Source: Bdellovibrio sp.
GTDB lineage: Bacteria > Bdellovibrionota > Bdellovibrionia > Bdellovibrionales > Bdellovibrionaceae
NCBI GenBank assembly: GCA_014376435.1
Contig: JACMRL010000015.1
Location: 124,001-188,000 of the forward strand
DNA length: 64,000 nt
Direction of reading: 5' to 3'
Shown: one piece after another, positions 8,585 through 16,969 of the stretch
How the letters are laid out: every line of letters starts with the position of its first letter
Numbering within the stretch: the stretch's first letter is position 1
Position numbers and translations under genes: made by a program
Notes under the pieces: model-generated
Told to the model about the DNA's origin: nothing
Seen by the model: the letters and a program-made list of their open reading frames with translations, nothing else
The model's database searches: none

Positions 8585-9111
8585 GAATCGAAGTGAACAC
8601 GCATTAAAGTTTTTTGTAAACTTTCGATGCGTAGTTGCAACCAAGGTTCGGCTAGGGCCGACATCACCACGAAGCTATGGTTTTGCGTAAGTCTTACGAA
8701 AAAGCCCGTCATCTTTTTTTCTGAATCTAGATGTTCTAAACCAAATTTTGTCAAAAAAGATATTGCATTCGTTTTCATGACTTGAAATAAATCAGCATTT
8801 GGTAAACGAATAGTTTTTAGGCCGTCTAATTGGCTTAAGTGTTTTGAATACGCAAAAATTTGGCTAGCGGTGCATAAACCCGTAGACGAAGTTTTTTCTA
8901 ACATAAAGCCCACTTCAAAAAATGAAGAAAGCTGCGTAAATAATAAAGCGATATCTTCTTTTTTAACCACCGACGAGAAAATATAACTGATATTTTCTAA
9001 TTGCTGATTATCCGAAGTGATGTGGTAAGATTTTTTTAGTTCCTCGAAATCAACCGTGTTGTTAGGTTGTTCGAACATCTTTTCTACTTTTTCATTCCAT
9101 TTTTTTATCAT
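8581..9111 (-). CDS. Hypothetical cytoplasmic protein in the nrdR-ppsR operon
   Basis: A 176-residue protein with no signal peptide or membrane helix. It resembles a GAF/roadblock-like alpha-beta fold in its alternation, but I cannot assign a family. It is coupled to ppsR by a 4-base overlap and lies 17 bases after another unknown gene. Position suggests a housekeeping regulatory role in this lineage, nothing more. Confidence 0.6.
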   Translation of the reverse strand: MIKKWNEKVEKMFEQPNNTVDFEELKKSYHITSDNQQLENISYIFSSVVKKEDIALLFTQLSSFFEVGFMLEKTSSTGLCTASQIFAYSKHLSQLDGLKTIRLPNADLFQVMKTNAISFLTKFGLEHLDSEKKMTGFFVRLTQNHSFVVMSALAEPWLQLRIESLQKTLMRVHFDS

Positions 9112-9128
9112 GAAGATAGCTTAACGAA

Positions 9129-9581
9129 TTAAAGGGCCTCTACATATGAGATCTGATCTAAACTAGCCGAAAGGCGGGCCTCTATTTGCTGTTGCAAAGA
9201 TTGATTCGGTGAAAATAATCGTACGTTTTTAATTTTTAAATCACTTTGCATCCGCGCTAATTTTTCAACGACGGCCGCGGGGTCGTTTTTCCAAAGCAAG
9301 ATCCATTTATTTTGAAAATGATCTGATGATCCTAATAATAAAATATTTTGATCTTCAGCGAACGCGTAAACTTTTAATTGAGTTTCGGTAATTAAGTAAT
9401 TCATCTGGCTAGCGACTGGTTTTTTATTATGGTACAGGCACGCGCTTAATAAAAAGCCCGATCTAAAATCGATTTCGTTCCACCATTTATCTTTGTCATT
9501 ATCTTCGACGATCCACAGTTCAGCACCGGCATTAAAGGCTTCGTCAGCATCTAGTTTTACAGATTTATTAGCTGCGCTCAT
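9129..9581 (-). CDS. Hypothetical cytoplasmic protein after nusB
   Basis: A 150-residue acidic protein overlapping the end of nusB by 14 bases. It has no signal or membrane segment; Trp-rich patches (ELWIVEDNDKDKWW, NKWILLWKND) stand out. No family recognised. It is probably translated by coupling with nusB and is followed at 17 bases by another unknown gene. Confidence 0.6.
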   Translation of the reverse strand: MSAANKSVKLDADEAFNAGAELWIVEDNDKDKWWNEIDFRSGFLLSACLYHNKKPVASQMNYLITETQLKVYAFAEDQNILLLGSSDHFQNKWILLWKNDPAAVVEKLARMQSDLKIKNVRLFSPNQSLQQQIEARLSASLDQISYVEAL

Positions 9582-9969
9582 TGCGGGTCACTTGGTCTAA
9601 AATTCCATTTACAAAAGAAGGTGATTCTTGCGAACCAAAAACTTTTGCAACTTCGATGGCTTCGTTGATTGCGATCTTAGGCTCGATCATTTCTGAAGCC
9701 ATCATCATCTCGTAAACCGCCATCCGTAAGATGTTGCGGTCGACGCCAGCCATGCGTTCAATTTTCCAGTGGCGGCTAGCACCTTGAATTTTTTCATCGA
9801 TTTTTATTTTGTGAGCTTGCACGCCGCGCACGATATCATCGGCGTATTTAATAATTCCACGGTCTTTTTGGTCTTCATATATTGAAAATAAATCTTCGAA
9901 AGAAATTTGGGGTGCGTACTCAGTTTGAAATAGGATCTGCAGGGCGATTTCGCGTGATTGTCTTCTCAT
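9568..9969 (-). CDS. nusB: Transcription antitermination factor NusB
   Basis: A 133-residue all-helical RNA-binding protein that, with NusE (S10), assembles on boxA RNA to allow rRNA antitermination. The sequence runs along the whole family: MRRQSREIALQILFQTEY at the start, ERMAGVDRNILRMAVYE in the middle and IAINEAIEVAKVFG near 100, ending FVNGILD. Length is normal. The ATG lies 50 bases inside the end of nrdR, an unusually long overlap, but the NusB start is fixed by the family N-terminus. Confidence 0.93.
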   Translation of the reverse strand: MRRQSREIALQILFQTEYAPQISFEDLFSIYEDQKDRGIIKYADDIVRGVQAHKIKIDEKIQGASRHWKIERMAGVDRNILRMAVYEMMMASEMIEPKIAINEAIEVAKVFGSQESPSFVNGILDQVTRNERS

Positions 9970-10480
9970 CTTCTAAATTCCTTGGCGAAACAGGTGTTAA
10001 GCTTAATTGGGGTCCTGAGGAGTCGATCATATCAATAAGCTCGTCACCTTCAAGTTTTTCTACAAATTCCTGCACGTCTTTGAATGTTCTATACACACTC
10101 GCAAATCTTACGTAGGCCACATCATCTAGTTGTTTTAATTCAGCCATCACTTTACGGCCGATGACTTTTGACGAAACTTCGCCTTCACCACGAGTCATCA
10201 ACCAACCAGAAATACGCTCTACCGCGGCCTCAAGTTGGGCCGAACTAATCGGGCGCTTTTGGCAACTGGCTTGTAAACCACGAAATAATTTATCTTTATT
10301 GTAATGTTCGCGGCGGCCGTCCTTTTTAATAATCGACGGGTAACTTAACATCACTGTTTCTAGGGTCGAGTACCTGGATTTACACGAAAGACATTCACGA
10401 CGACGGCGAATACCCGTGTCTTTTTGGACTCGGGTGTCTAGGACTTTGTCTTCAGAATGACCGCAGAAAGGGCACTTCAT
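9920..10480 (-). CDS. nrdR: Transcriptional repressor NrdR
   Basis: A 186-residue ATP/dATP-sensing repressor of ribonucleotide reductase genes. It opens MKCPFCGH with the zinc ribbon completed by CLSC near residues 31-34 and IRRRRE between; the ATP-cone follows from about residue 47 (IIKKDGRREHYNKDK). I start it at 10480 because the zinc ribbon is always N-terminal; the longer frame is not needed. The C-terminus runs about 30 residues past the usual end and overlaps nusB by 50 bases. It heads the five-gene operon down to ppsR. No ribonucleotide reductase gene is in the window. Confidence 0.93.
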   Translation of the reverse strand: MKCPFCGHSEDKVLDTRVQKDTGIRRRRECLSCKSRYSTLETVMLSYPSIIKKDGRREHYNKDKLFRGLQASCQKRPISSAQLEAAVERISGWLMTRGEGEVSSKVIGRKVMAELKQLDDVAYVRFASVYRTFKDVQEFVEKLEGDELIDMIDSSGPQLSLTPVSPRNLEDEKTITRNRPADPISN

Positions 10481-10575
10481 AGTTTTAAAGTAGGTGAGGC
10501 TTTGGTCAGGGTCAACGCTTGCTTTCATTGCCAAAAATAAGACTGGCACGTAGCATAATATTTGGAGGTTTCACC

Positions 10576-11244
10576 ATGTTAAAAAACCTATTCGCTGCAG
10601 GCTACCTGGCATTCATTTTTCTAATTTTTTTAAGCTCTTACAGCTTCGCAAACTCTCCGAAGGTGGGTAGAAATGCAGCAGCTAAATATTTTATGGGAGA
10701 AAAAAACCAGGGGGCTGGCGAATACCAAAGTTCACCTCGAAAACCCAATTCCGTTGAATCCTTAACTCCCGACGAGCGCTACTTAACTTTCGGTCTAAGT
10801 AACTACATGAGCAGTGATAGTTATAATTGGGGTGGGCCGAACGAAGAAAAAGTCGGAAAATGGGGAGTCGATATGACTTACCGTTTGAGTGAATACCACA
10901 GTTTACTGGATGAGGCGATCCGCGTTTCTTACACTGAATACGAGCCGACGGGGAAGCGCGCTTCGAAATTAAGTTTTCTGTACACCATCATGCTTCCGGA
11001 TGCGGGTTCTAAATTTCCACTTTATTTTGGAGCCGGTGCAGGCCCAGGCATTTTTTTAAAACAGCTCGAGAACGAATCTCCGCTAAGTCTTGATTACCAA
11101 TTATTTTTAGGATTACGCCTATTTAATTTATTCGACAACACGGGCTTCTATTTTGAGGGTGGTATTAAGAATCACCTTCAGCTGACTTCGGATGGCCAAC
11201 TCAACGGAGCTTATATTTCTACGGGCGCAATCTTTACGTTTTAG
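10576..11244 (+). CDS. Secreted beta-barrel-like outer-membrane protein
   Basis: A 222-residue protein with a signal peptide (residues 1-22, ending SYSFA). The mature part has alternating aromatic/hydrophilic strands (WGVDMTYRLSEYH, LYFGAGAGPGIFL, YISTGAIFTF) and ends in Phe, as outer-membrane barrels do. The ATG at 10576 is preceded by GGAGG; the longer frame starts inside nrdR's promoter region. It is divergent from nrdR. No specific family recognised. Confidence 0.65.
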   Translation: MLKNLFAAGYLAFIFLIFLSSYSFANSPKVGRNAAAKYFMGEKNQGAGEYQSSPRKPNSVESLTPDERYLTFGLSNYMSSDSYNWGGPNEEKVGKWGVDMTYRLSEYHSLLDEAIRVSYTEYEPTGKRASKLSFLYTIMLPDAGSKFPLYFGAGAGPGIFLKQLENESPLSLDYQLFLGLRLFNLFDNTGFYFEGGIKNHLQLTSDGQLNGAYISTGAIFTF

Positions 11245-11268
11245 GTTTCAATAATTTAAGTTAAATAA

Positions 11269-11583
11269 TTAAGATGCTTTATTTTTATCGATCGAAACTG
11301 AAAGTTTTAATCCCATTACTTTTAATAAAGAAATCAGCGTTGTTAGTTTTGGATTTCCGTTGCTAGACAAAGCTTTGTATAAACTTTCTCGGCCTAATTT
11401 TGTTTTCTCGGCTATATTTGCCACTCCGTAAGCTCGTGCGATATCGCCCAGCGCAAGCAACAGAAGCTCTTCATATTGGCTTTCACCGTCATCCTCTAAA
11501 TGCGCATTCAGGTAAGCGGCGGCGAATTCTGGGTCTTTAAGATCCTTATCAAGTAAATCTGTGTATTTTACTGATTTTTTCAT
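11269..11583 (-). CDS. HigA-type antitoxin (helix-turn-helix)
   Basis: A 104-residue DNA-binding antitoxin of the 'probable addiction module antidote' family. Its HTH region reads IAEKTKLGRESLYKALS, followed by GNPKLTTLISLLKVMGLKL, which is the family's signature end. It would bind and neutralise the toxin encoded just upstream and repress the shared promoter. I start it at the ATG at 11583, 16 bases after the toxin stop. Toxin first, antitoxin second is the HigBA order. Confidence 0.8.
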   Translation of the reverse strand: MKKSVKYTDLLDKDLKDPEFAAAYLNAHLEDDGESQYEELLLLALGDIARAYGVANIAEKTKLGRESLYKALSSNGNPKLTTLISLLKVMGLKLSVSIDKNKAS

Positions 11584-11599
11584 TTGTAACTTCTTTCGT

Positions 11600-11929
11600 T
11601 TATCTTGATAAGTAATCAATTAAGTACTCTTGGGCTTTTTTAATATCTTTTTGCTGTGTCGACTTGTCTCCACCTAAGAATAAAATAATGATCGAGTTTT
11701 TTTCTTTTCCAAAATAAACTCTAAAGCCGGGACCATAATTAATCTTTAGTTCAAAGAGGCCAAACCCAACGGCTTTTGTGTTGCCGAAATAACCTATACG
11801 TAATCTATTTAATCGCTGAAGAATAATAATCCGAGCTTTTGAATCACGTAAAGCATTTAACCAATCTCCGTAGGGTTTTCTGCCGCTTAAGGTTTGGTAA
11901 ACAACAAAATTTTTTACTACTGGTTCCAA
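11600..11929 (-). CDS. HigB/RelE-superfamily toxin
   Basis: A basic protein of the 'addiction module killer' family, likely a ribosome-dependent mRNA endonuclease. Family landmarks: GRKPYGDWLNALRD near the N-terminus, ARIIILQRLNRLRIG, then FRVYFGKE and LLGGDKSTQQKDI-type motif near the end. The open frame reaches back to 12004, but residues before the TTG at 11929 have no family counterpart and would lie across the promoter/operator, so I take TTG as start (109 residues). The 12004 start cannot be excluded. It is followed at 16 bases by the antitoxin. Confidence 0.78.
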   Translation of the reverse strand: MEPVVKNFVVYQTLSGRKPYGDWLNALRDSKARIIILQRLNRLRIGYFGNTKAVGFGLFELKINYGPGFRVYFGKEKNSIIILFLGGDKSTQQKDIKKAQEYLIDYLSR

Positions 11930-11944
11930 AGCAGCTACTTTCGT

Positions 11945-11973
11945 AATGTATCCTATAAGATACAAAATGTCTA
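11945..11973 (-). promoter_or_regulatory. Promoter with inverted-repeat operator for the toxin-antitoxin pair
   Basis: On the minus strand, TAGACA (11973-11968) and TACATT (11950-11945) are 17 bases apart, a plausible -35/-10 pair. Inside lies a perfect inverted repeat TGTATC-N6-GATACA (11947-11964) covering the -10 side. This is the expected place for autorepression by the antitoxin, and it supports the short toxin start at 11929. Confidence 0.55.
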
Positions 11974-12128
11974 TAGTAATTTTAACAATGCATTTTGAAT
12001 ACATAGGCTAAAAGCGAATCTATTTGAGCTGCGCGAGTGCTGCATCCGGGGTTAAGAAATATTCTAGCTAAAACACATTGCTGGGCTTATATGTTGGGTC
12101 TTCAAAAAGAACGGATTTTACCTTGGCA

Positions 12129-13328
12129 ATGCCCTTACACCTTCACCTCATTGATGCAATCGTCGCCGCCCTTGATGAAATTATTATTGATCAACGTTAC
12201 GCCGATAAAGTGATCGAAAGAATTTTTAAAAAAAATCGTAAGTGGGGGGCGCGTGACCGTAAATTTGTAGCCGAATCAATTTACGAAATCATTCGTCACC
12301 GCCGCAGATTCGAATATATTGCAGACTCCAGCGAATCTTGGGATTTATTAGCCGCTTACCTATTTCAATCGATGAATGAACTTCCAAACTGGGAAGAATT
12401 TGAGCGGCTTGATCTGGATCAAATGAAAAAAAGAAATTCCGAAGAAAAACCTCCACAAGTGGCAAATTCTTTTCCGGATTGGTTACATGAATTAGGTCAG
12501 GCTGAGTTTACAGATCAATGGACCAAGTTAATGAACGCGCTGAACAGACCCGCCGAAGTTTTTTTGCGGGTTAATACTTTAAAAGCACAAACGCTGCCGT
12601 TGATTGCTGAATTAGCCAATGAAGAAATCGAAGCCGAAGTAGTCAAATCGTCCGAATTTCAATTACCAAGCACTTTAAAATTAGCGAAAAGAAAAAATGT
12701 TTTTACCACGCAAGCTTTTCGCAGTGGCTACTTTGAAGTTCAAGATGCGGGTTCGCAGCTGGTAGCTCCGTTAGTCGATGTAGCGCCCGGTATGCGCGTT
12801 GTTGATGCCTGTGCGGGCGCCGGCGGTAAATCATTGCACCTTGCGGCGCTCATGAAGAATAAAGGTAAAATTATTTCCATGGACATTCACGACTGGAAAT
12901 TAAAAGAACTTAAAGTTCGTGCGGCCCGTGGTGGCGTTGATATTATCGAAACTAAATTAATTGATTCTTCTAAAACAATTAAGCGCCTTGAAAATTCATT
13001 CGACCGGGTATTACTGGATGTTCCGTGTTCGGGCTTGGGCGTGCTTCGCCGTAATCCTGATACGAAGTGGAAATTGACCATGATAGAAATTGATCGGTTA
13101 ATTCTTCTGCAGCGCGAAATTATCTCTGATTACTCGGGTATGTGCAAGCCGGGTGGTAAAATGGTTTACGCGACTTGCAGTATTTTACACCGTGAAAATG
13201 AAGATCAAGTTAAATGGTTTTTAGCTTCGCCAGAAGGTGCTCACTGGACACTTGAAAAAGAAGAGCGCATTTGGCCGCATGTTCACGGCTTCGATGGTTT
13301 CTACGCTGCGGTTTTGAAGAAGAATTAA
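12129..13328 (+). CDS. rsmB: RsmB/NSUN-family RNA m5C methyltransferase
   Basis: A SAM-dependent cytosine-C5 RNA methyltransferase, 399 residues from the ATG at 12129 (a TTG-started longer frame exists but adds no family sequence). Motif I is DACAGAGGKS near 240; the two cysteines of the family are in LLDVPCSGLGVLRRNP (motif IV) and YATCSILHRENE (motif VI). The N-terminal 130 residues form a reduced NusB-like/RNA-binding part. The likely target is 16S rRNA C967 or an equivalent base; the precise site is inferred from family. Confidence 0.82.
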   Translation: MPLHLHLIDAIVAALDEIIIDQRYADKVIERIFKKNRKWGARDRKFVAESIYEIIRHRRRFEYIADSSESWDLLAAYLFQSMNELPNWEEFERLDLDQMKKRNSEEKPPQVANSFPDWLHELGQAEFTDQWTKLMNALNRPAEVFLRVNTLKAQTLPLIAELANEEIEAEVVKSSEFQLPSTLKLAKRKNVFTTQAFRSGYFEVQDAGSQLVAPLVDVAPGMRVVDACAGAGGKSLHLAALMKNKGKIISMDIHDWKLKELKVRAARGGVDIIETKLIDSSKTIKRLENSFDRVLLDVPCSGLGVLRRNPDTKWKLTMIEIDRLILLQREIISDYSGMCKPGGKMVYATCSILHRENEDQVKWFLASPEGAHWTLEKEERIWPHVHGFDGFYAAVLKKN

Positions 13329-13354
13329 AGTCTCCTTATTTTTTTACAATTCGA

Positions 13355-14146
13355 CTAAAAATAAATCTTCAACCCGATTTTATTCCCCGTACGAATCAAG
13401 TTCGTCTCGACGTTATTTTGTTTCGAATTCTGACGTTCTTGGTAATAATCTCCGAATAATCTAAAACTGCCGAACTCAATGAAAGCTCCGGCGTTTAACT
13501 CGTCTCCTTGAGTGTCGCCGTAAAAGCTTTCACTGGTCGGCAAGTACATTCGGTAGTTTCCTTGTATGCCGAAGTACTTCATTAAATAAATTTGTAAAGT
13601 AGCCGCCGGAAATTGTTGGTTCAGTCGGTAACTGTTGTTTTGGGCCGTGCGGGTTCTGAGACCGTAGTGCAAAGTAATGTGTGAACCTTGTACGGTGTTA
13701 CCAAATACGCGTAGGTTAAATATTCCGTTGGTGTCGTTGAAACCGTCTTCGGGGTTGTTTGCGTATTCGGCCGTGATTCCGACGAATCGGGCGTAAGCAG
13801 AAATTTCACCAGCGTAATTTTTTTTGTTGTACATTGCAGAAATATTATTCGTCGTGGTTTGTAAGGTGTAGGTGTTCATTGAGCCACCTAAGACGAATTC
13901 GTAGGGTGATGGGGTATTGATGGTTAACCACATATCCATTAAGGCGCTGCGATCTTTGTTTTCTAACCACGACTGTAGCGTAAAGCGTTTAGCTTCACGG
14001 GCGGCGGCGCCTTGTGATAATAACCAGGGGCGTGAACCGCCGCCGGAAGAACTTCCTCCGCCAGAGCTTTGTGCCCAAGACTGAGACGTGATGCTGGTCG
14101 CTAGCACGACGTAAACAAATAGGCTTAATACGTGATGTGTTCTCAT
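13355..14146 (-). CDS. Secreted beta-barrel-like protein with Gly/Ser-rich linker
   Basis: A 263-residue protein with a signal peptide (ending SQSWA) followed by a low-complexity linker of Ser and Gly (about residues 27-38). The rest shows amphipathic beta strands with girdle aromatics (ISAYARFVGITAEY, TLHYGLRTRT, FRLFGDYYQER) and ends in IYF, i.e. a terminal Phe as in outer-membrane barrels. No family recognised. It is convergent with rsmB, 26 bases apart. Confidence 0.65.
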   Translation of the reverse strand: MRTHHVLSLFVYVVLATSITSQSWAQSSGGGSSSGGGSRPWLLSQGAAAREAKRFTLQSWLENKDRSALMDMWLTINTPSPYEFVLGGSMNTYTLQTTTNNISAMYNKKNYAGEISAYARFVGITAEYANNPEDGFNDTNGIFNLRVFGNTVQGSHITLHYGLRTRTAQNNSYRLNQQFPAATLQIYLMKYFGIQGNYRMYLPTSESFYGDTQGDELNAGAFIEFGSFRLFGDYYQERQNSKQNNVETNLIRTGNKIGLKIYF

Positions 14147-14198
14147 AGGTTTATTTTATCACGATCCGGGTGATAGCGATAAAATTGTGAAGCCCGTC

Positions 14199-14227
14199 TC
14201 ACATTGGGAATACAATGTGACTTTTTT
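14199..14227 (+). terminator. Perfect inverted repeat plus T6 upstream of a membrane-protein gene
   Basis: TCACATTG-GGAATA-CAATGTGA, a perfect 8-bp stem with 6-base loop, followed by CTTTTTT on the plus strand. Its form is that of a rho-independent terminator, yet no plus-strand gene ends here: it sits between two divergent genes, 30 bases before the GTG at 14257. It may be an attenuator or an operator instead. Confidence 0.5.
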
Positions 14228-14256
14228 ACGGTGATTTAAATACCGATAAGGCTTTT

Positions 14257-14859
14257 GTGCGCAAAAAACATCTAGAACTTATTCAAAAAAATGAATCTTT
14301 TTTTATTCAAATTAATACAGTCACCGGACGGGTTTCTTTGTTATTTGATCACCCGGTTTTTAATTGGGTGATGGCGAAAGATTTAAAAAATTTGCATTAT
14401 CAAACGCGTGGAAAAATTCAACTGGTGCCGATGCGGCAAAAAGATTTATTTATTATGGAAGACGTAGATTTAAAAGGTTTTAAAGCGCAGAATTTTGTCT
14501 ACGCCGCAGATGAGATCAGCGAACAATTTGAAAAGTTAACGACGAAAAGCTGGGCGCTGGGCTTTGGCTTTGAATTTTTAACGAAAAGTATTTCGATTTT
14601 TTATTTATTAGTTTATTCGGCTTGGCATTATTACGTTTTTTATCATTACGGCTATGATGGAATTGCGCGTTTAAGTTGGATCTTTGGTCCGCCGGCGATG
14701 ATTTTAATACCGAGCTTATATTACTTCTTTTGGTCGTCAAAGACGCGGTCGAGTATTTTAAAATTCTTTTTTAGATTTGAATTAATGCTCATGTTGGTTG
14801 CGGCGGTGGCATATTTAATTATTTATATTTTAATGCCGCCCGCGATTCAAGTTTATTAA
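14257..14859 (+). CDS. Hypothetical membrane protein with three C-terminal helices
   Basis: A 200-residue protein with a soluble N-terminal half (about 1-105) and three hydrophobic segments near 108-128, 143-163 and 172-195. The GTG start has no strong ribosome binding site; it is preceded by a terminator-like hairpin. I recognise no family. Its codon pattern and the membrane segments support a real gene. It is convergent with menB. Confidence 0.6.
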   Translation: MRKKHLELIQKNESFFIQINTVTGRVSLLFDHPVFNWVMAKDLKNLHYQTRGKIQLVPMRQKDLFIMEDVDLKGFKAQNFVYAADEISEQFEKLTTKSWALGFGFEFLTKSISIFYLLVYSAWHYYVFYHYGYDGIARLSWIFGPPAMILIPSLYYFFWSSKTRSSILKFFFRFELMLMLVAAVAYLIIYILMPPAIQVY

Positions 14860-14882
14860 TTATTTTCCGGGCAGTAAATAAC

Positions 14883-15815
14883 TTAGTAGTGCCAAGGAAA
14901 CTTTTTAAAATCTTGATCGCGTTTCTCAACGAATGAATTTCTTCCCTCTTCGGCCTCGTCTGTTGCGTAAGCTAATCGCGTCGCTTCACCAGCAAATAGC
15001 TGTTGGCCGACCAAGCCATCATCGATCATATTAAAACCAAATTTTAACATGCGCATTGCGGTCGGAGATTTTCGGTTCATCTCGGCGGCCCATTCTAATG
15101 CTACTTTTTCTAAATCTTTATGCGGAATCACTTCGTTAACCATTCCCATGTCGTAGGCGGTTTGTGCATCGTAATCACGGCCTAAGAAAAAAATCTCGCG
15201 GGCTTTTTTCTGTCCGACTTGTCGGGCTAAGTAAGCCGATCCGTAGCCAGAATCAAAACTTGCGACGTCAGGATCGGTTTGTTTAAAAATGGCGTGTTCT
15301 TTGGAAGCTAAAGTTAAATCACAGATGACGTGTAATGAATGACCACCGCCCACGGCCCAGCCGGGAACAACGGCGACGACGATCTTTGGCATAAAACGAA
15401 TTTGTCTTTGTACTTCTAAAATATGAAGACGACCTAACTTTGCTAAGTTCACTTTATTTTCTTCCGCAGTGCCGGTTCCGTTATTGTCGGCGCCTTCGTA
15501 TTTGTATCCATCTTTTCCGCGGACGCGTTGATCTCCGCCCGAACAAAATGCCCAGCCGCCATCTTTTGGTGAAGGGCCATTGCCAGTTAATAATACGACG
15601 CCGACGTCGGCCGAAATTCTTGCGTGCTCTAAGGCGATCGAAAGCTCGTCCACGGTTTTTGGGCGGAATGCATTTCTGACTTCGGGTCTATTCAGCGCAA
15701 TACGAACGGTGCCCTGGTTTTTTGCGCGGTGGTAAGTGATATCGGTGAAGTCAAAACCCGTAACTTCGGTCCATTGGGTGGGATCAAAAATGTCAGAAAC
15801 TTTTTTTGTGCTCAT
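14883..15815 (-). CDS. menB: 1,4-Dihydroxy-2-naphthoyl-CoA synthase MenB
   Basis: A crotonase-fold enzyme of the menaquinone pathway that cyclises O-succinylbenzoyl-CoA. 310 residues from the ATG at 15815. Diagnostic segments: RIALNRPEVRNAFRPKTVDE, WAFCSGGDQRVRG, VPGWAVGGGHSL (oxyanion), SFDSGYGSAYLARQVG and ARE-IFFLGRDYDA, all typical of MenB rather than general enoyl-CoA hydratases. No other men gene is beside it. An ATG two codons upstream (15821) is an alternative start. The gene is divergent from lgt with about 76 bases between. Confidence 0.92.
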   Translation of the reverse strand: MSTKKVSDIFDPTQWTEVTGFDFTDITYHRAKNQGTVRIALNRPEVRNAFRPKTVDELSIALEHARISADVGVVLLTGNGPSPKDGGWAFCSGGDQRVRGKDGYKYEGADNNGTGTAEENKVNLAKLGRLHILEVQRQIRFMPKIVVAVVPGWAVGGGHSLHVICDLTLASKEHAIFKQTDPDVASFDSGYGSAYLARQVGQKKAREIFFLGRDYDAQTAYDMGMVNEVIPHKDLEKVALEWAAEMNRKSPTAMRMLKFGFNMIDDGLVGQQLFAGEATRLAYATDEAEEGRNSFVEKRDQDFKKFPWHY

Positions 15816-15891
15816 AGGCATTATATGTAGCATTGACCAAGGCAAATCCTCAAGGGAAGATAATCGTGAAATACAAAAATCGGAGACACCC

Positions 15892-16968
15892 ATGGTTCAT
15901 GATTTAAGTCCCTTTATATTTAAATTTCCGGAGACCTCATTATGGGGCGCAGAGTTTGGTTTTCGTTGGTACGGATTTTCTTATATGCTCGGATTTGTTT
16001 GCGCTTATTATCTAATCTGCTGGCTTGCAGAGCGTCAGCGTGCGGGTTTAACTCGAGTCATGGTGGGTGATTTTATTACTTACGCGGCCATCGGAACTTT
16101 AGTGGGCGGACGCTTAGGATATTGTCTTTTTTATGATCCGTCTTTGTTTCATAGTTTTCGTCCGGGCTTTCCATTTTGGGGAGTATTAGCCGTTAACGAA
16201 GGTGGCATGGCCAGCCACGGTGGCATTATCGGAATTTTTATTGCGTGTTTTCTTTATGCGCGCAAGACCGGCCTTAATTACGTTTATCTTTTAGATTTAG
16301 CCGCGATTACGGGACCAATCGGTGTTCTATACGGACGTATCGCAAATTTTATTAATGGTGAATTAGTCGGTCGCGTGGCACCCGCGGATTTTTCGTTGGC
16401 CGTAAAATTTCCGACCGATATTTTAAATTGGCCCAATTATGAATTTGATCGCTTAAGTACCTTATCGCCCGTAGTCGAAAAAGTGGGCGTAGCGACTTCT
16501 AAGTGGAGCGAATTACTTTCGTCTTTCCGTTTAGACGCTTCTTCGCGAGATCAGGTTTATTCAATATTATACAAAATCATTCACGAAATTCAAAATGGCA
16601 ATAGCTCCGCCAAAGAGGCAATCGCACCGGTTTTAGATTTTCGTTATCCGTCGCAATTATTTGCGGCCTTAACTGAAGGCGTGATTACATTTTTAGTTTT
16701 ATTTTTCTTGGCGCGTAAATCGCGTCGTCCGGGTTTTATCGCCGGAAGTTTTGTCGTGGTTTATGCGATTATGCGAATTATTAATGAACAATTTCGTATG
16801 CCTGATATTCAAATTGGCTTTCAGGCTTTAGGTTTGACGCGTGGTCAATGGCTTAGTGTTGGCATGTTGGCGGTGGGAATTGTATTGATATTCTATTGGA
16901 CACGTACCCAGTCGCAAACCATCTTCGGTTGGAAGCGCGGTGAAAGTGTTCGTGTCGGCCGCAGGTAG
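15892..16968 (+). CDS. lgt: Prolipoprotein diacylglyceryl transferase Lgt with insertion
   Basis: A polytopic inner-membrane enzyme that transfers diacylglycerol from phosphatidylglycerol to the lipobox cysteine, first step of lipoprotein maturation. I start it at ATG 15892 after CGGAGA. Key segments: FRWYGFSYMLGF, GGRLGY, MASHGGIIG (His109) and the signature GRIANFINGELVGR (Arg149), with YPSQLF later. The protein has 358 residues against about 260-290 usually; the extra part lies at about residues 180-248, between the signature and YPSQLF, in the periplasm-facing part. The gene ends one base before the convergent TolC-family gene. Confidence 0.92.
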   Translation: MVHDLSPFIFKFPETSLWGAEFGFRWYGFSYMLGFVCAYYLICWLAERQRAGLTRVMVGDFITYAAIGTLVGGRLGYCLFYDPSLFHSFRPGFPFWGVLAVNEGGMASHGGIIGIFIACFLYARKTGLNYVYLLDLAAITGPIGVLYGRIANFINGELVGRVAPADFSLAVKFPTDILNWPNYEFDRLSTLSPVVEKVGVATSKWSELLSSFRLDASSRDQVYSILYKIIHEIQNGNSSAKEAIAPVLDFRYPSQLFAALTEGVITFLVLFFLARKSRRPGFIAGSFVVVYAIMRIINEQFRMPDIQIGFQALGLTRGQWLSVGMLAVGIVLIFYWTRTQSQTIFGWKRGESVRVGRR

Positions 16969-16969
16969 T

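Noticed and set aside
12005-12128. Possible small gene or tRNA between the toxin and rsmB
   Set aside because: No cloverleaf, no coding frame of useful length and no signals seen.
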